Source of the DNA: Oceanococcus sp. HetDA_MAG_MS8
Lineage (GTDB): Bacteria; Pseudomonadota; Gammaproteobacteria; Nevskiales; Oceanococcaceae
Direction of reading: 5' to 3'
DNA length: 64,000 nucleotides
Assembly: GCA_019192445.1 (NCBI GenBank)
Contig: JAHCMK010000011.1
Location: 1-64,000, forward strand
The position numbers and the translations under genes were made by a program. Position 1 is the stretch's first letter, and each line of letters opens with the position of its first letter. This document shows positions 61,301-64,000 of the stretch, one piece after another. A model generated the notes under the pieces. The model saw nothing but the letters and a program-made list of their open reading frames with translations, made no database searches and was not told where the DNA came from.

Positions 61301-62766
61301 GGCTGCCGCTCCAGTTCCAGCACGCGATACACGCCCGCTTCAGGGTTATCGACCAGCACTGCTACCGAGTCACCAGGCCCAAAGCCTTGCAGACTCACCT
61401 CAGGGTGAAGACTAAACCCCATGGTCATGCCGGGCATGCGGATTCCATGCTCGCCCACAGGCTCGAAATCGGCATGCTCCAATACCAACTCGCGTCGTTG
61501 TTCATCGATGCCGCGAATCACCGCTAAGGCGCGTCCCTGAGGAGGCTCAGCGGCGCGCAGGCGCAAGGCTTCGGCATCCAGGTTCGCTTCGGAGTCAATC
61601 AGGAATTGGCCAGCGCGAACCACGCGATCCTTGGGCTTAAGACCACCGAGAACATGGACAAACTCATCTCCCTGGGCGCCTAACTCAACCGGCTGCACTC
61701 TAAAGCCTTCCGCGCCCACCGCCACAATGACGCGGTTATCTTGGCCACCACGTTGGATGACCGCAGAGCGTGGTATGCGCAGCCCATGCGCCAACACGCG
61801 CCGGATGCGGGCCAGCGCATATTCCCCGGCTTTGAGTTGACCATCGGTGTTGTTGAGCTCCACCCAAACCCGCAGATTGCGGGTGAGAGGGTCTACAGAT
61901 GGGGCGCTGCGGACCACCGTGGCGGTCATAGTCTGGATGGAGCGCTGGGGCAGCTCCAGCTCCACCTCATCACCTGGAACCAGCATGCCGACGGCACTGG
62001 GAGGCAACTCCAGAGCCAACCATAGCTGGCTAGGGTCGACCAAAGTAAAGACATGCGTCCCCGGTTTGACGAACTCACCTTGATGCACGGGTAGCTGCCA
62101 GACCAAACCACGACGCGGCGCCAGTACATCCAAGGTGGGTGCGGGTGCTCCTCGCTCGCCTAAGTCTTCCACCTGTGCTGGGCTATAACCCAGCGCCTTT
62201 AGCCGCATGGACGCTGCTGCCCGCAAGGCCGCATTGTTAGCCACGGCCAAAAACTCACGCTCGGCTGTGGCGAGTGCTGGAGAAAATAACCGCAGCAAGG
62301 TTTGGGCTTGTTCCACATGCGCACCAGGGCTGCTTACCGCAAGCTCCGTAATCCAGCCTTCGGCGCGCACATGCACCATTTCGACAAGATCCGGATGCCA
62401 CTCCAGCAAACCGCCCACCAGTAATGCACGCTGCACCACGCCATGCTCCACCGTCGCCGTACGCAGCCCTAGGTTTTGTTGCACAGCGGCGGCAATCTTG
62501 AGATCGACCCCGCTCCCCAAGGCGGCATGAGTGGCACATTGGGGGACCAAGTCCATACCCATGGGCGACTTCCCTGGCTGTGTGCGACGGTAGTTGGGAT
62601 CCATGGGCGCGACCCAATACTCCGGCGCACTGCCATCGGGGCAAGCCCCGTCCTTGGCGAGTACCGCTGGCGGTAGCAGTGCCAGTACCGCTGCGCCGCA
62701 TGTCAGCACACTCAGCAGCCGCTCTCGGTGCTGCCTCCAGCTTTGCCATTGTGTTCGGTTACTCAT
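61297..62766 (-). CDS. cusB: RND adaptor CusB with fused CusF-like domain
   Basis: A 489-residue periplasmic adaptor. After the signal peptide (near residue 37) comes a metal-binding motif (YWVAPMDPNYRRTQPGKSPMG then MDLVP), then the hairpin, lipoyl and barrel domains of the HlyD family (VRAEGWITELAVSSPGAHVEQ, VHQGEFVKPGTHVFTLVD). The last ~80 residues resemble CusF (GHGIR-type context with RMPGMTMGFSL), which binds Cu(I) through Met and His/Trp. The fusion removes the need for a separate chaperone. It overlaps both neighbours by 4 bp. Confidence 0.92.
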   Translation of the reverse strand: MSNRTQWQSWRQHRERLLSVLTCGAAVLALLPPAVLAKDGACPDGSAPEYWVAPMDPNYRRTQPGKSPMGMDLVPQCATHAALGSGVDLKIAAAVQQNLGLRTATVEHGVVQRALLVGGLLEWHPDLVEMVHVRAEGWITELAVSSPGAHVEQAQTLLRLFSPALATAEREFLAVANNAALRAAASMRLKALGYSPAQVEDLGERGAPAPTLDVLAPRRGLVWQLPVHQGEFVKPGTHVFTLVDPSQLWLALELPPSAVGMLVPGDEVELELPQRSIQTMTATVVRSAPSVDPLTRNLRVWVELNNTDGQLKAGEYALARIRRVLAHGLRIPRSAVIQRGGQDNRVIVAVGAEGFRVQPVELGAQGDEFVHVLGGLKPKDRVVRAGQFLIDSEANLDAEALRLRAAEPPQGRALAVIRGIDEQRRELVLEHADFEPVGEHGIRMPGMTMGFSLHPEVSLQGFGPGDSVAVLVDNPEAGVYRVLELERQP

Positions 62767-64000
62767 GGCCGGCCTTCCTCACTTCCTTCGTTCCAAAGCT
62801 GCTCCTCCCAGCGCCCCGCGGTAAGCTGGGCCAAGGCGAAGCGCTGCTGACAATGCTGTGCCCGGCTCCGTGCTAGGTCGAGCACCACCTCAATGCGATC
62901 CGCCTCGGCGTCGAGCACGGCCTGCAAATCCCCCTGGCCGCTCATAAAGGCGGCTCGCGCTGCCTGCAGCGCATCTTCAGCCATCGGCAGGGCGCTGCTG
63001 CGCAGCAATGCCACGCTGCGCTCGGCCGCACGCTCTTGAGCCAGCACCGCGCTAAGCTCAGCTAGTAACTGGTTCAGTGCATCTTCTTCCGCCAACTCCG
63101 CGGCATAGCGCTGCGCACGGGCGGCACGCAAAGCACCATCTCGCTTCTCCTGCCCCAAGGGCACATTGAAGCTCAGGCCCACTTGGGTACGGTTTTCTTC
63201 CCGCGGCAGCGTCTGCAAGTACTGCAGCTGCAAACGAAAATCGGGCCGGTAGTTCCGGCGCGCAAGATCCTGAGCATGTTCTGCGGCCTCCGCTCTAGCC
63301 TGTAGCCCCGCCAATTGAGGGTGAGCGTGTACCAAGGCAGCCCTCAGCTGCTCGGTGGCTGGTAAAGCCGGCAACTGCGGCAATCCGCTTGGCGGCGGCA
63401 GCGGATGATCGACGGCCTGATTGCGCAAGGCGTTCATATGCCCAGCCAATGCTTTGCGCTGGGCTTCTAGGTCCAGGGCCTGCTGCTCACGCTGCGTCAG
63501 GCGCAAACCCAAGCGCAGTAATCTGGCCTGGGACATTGTGGCGCCACTGCTATAGGCACCCCGCGCCGCCTGCAACAAATCTGCTAGCAACTGCTGCTGC
63601 TCCGCATTGGCCGCGATGGCTTGGTGCACGTACCACCACTGCGCATAAGCCTGTCGTGCCTGCAGTTGCAGCATGAGCTCTTGCTGTCGCTGCACTGCCT
63701 GTTGCTCTACCAGCTTTGCTTGAGCGCGAGCACGTTCACTGCGCAGCGTTTGAGGCCAGGGCAAGGCCTGACTCAAACCCACCACGGCACCAGTGTCTAA
63801 ACCGGGCACGGCGACGGACTCGGGGGCCAGGCCCACACTCAGCTGAGGATCAGCCCAACGGCCGCTAGCCGCCGCATGACCTTCGGCCACGCGAGTGTTT
63901 TGCTCAGCGAGCTGTAAAGACACAGCGGCCCGCTCTACTTGCTGCACATAAGCCGACATGGCCAGCGATTGCGCATGAACCGGCGTCGCTGTACTCAGAG
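62763..64000 (-). CDS. cusC: Outer-membrane efflux protein CusC/TolC family, 5' end missing
   Basis: At least 412 codons, continuing past the window edge. The frame upstream of the ATG at 63959 stays open to the edge and encodes STATPVHAQSLA, which looks like the end of a signal peptide; the true start therefore lies outside. The body is Ala/Gln-rich helical TolC-type sequence in two repeats (ADPQLSVGLAPESVAVPGL and RPDFRLQLQYLQTLPREENRTQVGLSFNVPLG). It is the outer-membrane channel of the Cus-like pump and the first gene of the three-gene operon. Confidence 0.9.
   Translation of the reverse strand, partial: LSTATPVHAQSLAMSAYVQQVERAAVSLQLAEQNTRVAEGHAAASGRWADPQLSVGLAPESVAVPGLDTGAVVGLSQALPWPQTLRSERARAQAKLVEQQAVQRQQELMLQLQARQAYAQWWYVHQAIAANAEQQQLLADLLQAARGAYSSGATMSQARLLRLGLRLTQREQQALDLEAQRKALAGHMNALRNQAVDHPLPPPSGLPQLPALPATEQLRAALVHAHPQLAGLQARAEAAEHAQDLARRNYRPDFRLQLQYLQTLPREENRTQVGLSFNVPLGQEKRDGALRAARAQRYAAELAEEDALNQLLAELSAVLAQERAAERSVALLRSSALPMAEDALQAARAAFMSGQGDLQAVLDAEADRIEVVLDLARSRAQHCQQRFALAQLTAGRWEEQLWNEGSEEGRP

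Noticed and set aside
1-64000. CRISPR arrays, tRNA or rRNA genes, insertion sequences, prophage genes
   Set aside because: Looked for direct repeat-spacer patterns, transposase or integrase motifs and RNA gene landmarks by eye; none was convincing.

Overview
The window looks like chromosome of a Gram-negative, GC-rich proteobacterium, most likely an aquatic gammaproteobacterium. Supporting signs are TonB and RND outer-membrane systems, lipoprotein and Sec signal peptides, a LuxO-like sigma-54 activator, flavocytochrome c and a Ped/Exa-type PQQ alcohol oxidation system. I see no rRNA, tRNA, CRISPR array, phage or insertion sequence, and I cannot name the genus.

Left part (1-23.4 kb). After a strongly palindromic intergenic element come a kynureninase gene and a coupled lipoprotein hydrolase with a kynurenine-formamidase-type HGGxW motif. 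Then, mostly on the minus strand, there is signalling: a PAS sensor protein, a soluble methyl-accepting chemotaxis protein with CheW, and a cAMP-binding Crp-family regulator coupled to a class III adenylate cyclase/ATPase/TPR protein. A secreted-protein patch follows: a ~1200-residue lectin-like lipoprotein, a small lipoprotein and an exported protein with an Hcp-like domain. Two more two-component sets follow (HDOD regulator plus kinase; LuxO-like activator plus hybrid kinase with Hpt), then an SRAP/YedK gene.

Central part (23.7-56.8 kb) is one large alcohol-oxidation locus. It holds an orphan PqqD-like gene, a TonB receptor, an M48 protease, and a seven-gene operon joining a NitT/TauT-type ABC importer to the Ped-type PQQ-associated ABC system. 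It then has pqqABCDE (pqqA is only 23 codons), an AcoR-like sigma-54 activator, an ExaDE-like kinase/regulator pair, a porin, and a quinoprotein alcohol dehydrogenase with the Asp-x-Asp lanthanide signature. Cytochrome c, an XoxJ-like binding protein, a SoxYZ-like carrier and a metallo-beta-lactamase-fold hydrolase follow the dehydrogenase. A tightly coupled six-gene operon (flavocytochrome c FccAB, ExbB/ExbD-like pair, membrane protein, lipoprotein) runs towards it. An aldehyde dehydrogenase with a DUF779 partner closes the locus.

The main discovery is regulatory. Six transcription units in this locus (ABC operon, pqqA, kinase/regulator pair, porin, alcohol dehydrogenase, aldehyde dehydrogenase) each carry a GG-N10-GC sigma-54 promoter. 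Each also has, about 95-260 bp upstream of the predicted start, an 18-bp dyad of the form TGTNNC-N6-GNNACA. The sigma-54 activator gene sits in the middle of them. This reads as a self-contained regulon linking cofactor synthesis, substrate entry, metal or cofactor transport and two oxidation steps.

Right part (56.8-64 kb). A self-inhibited-type Fic protein is followed by a copper/silver-type RND efflux operon (CusC-CusB-CusA order). The outer-membrane gene is cut by the window end.
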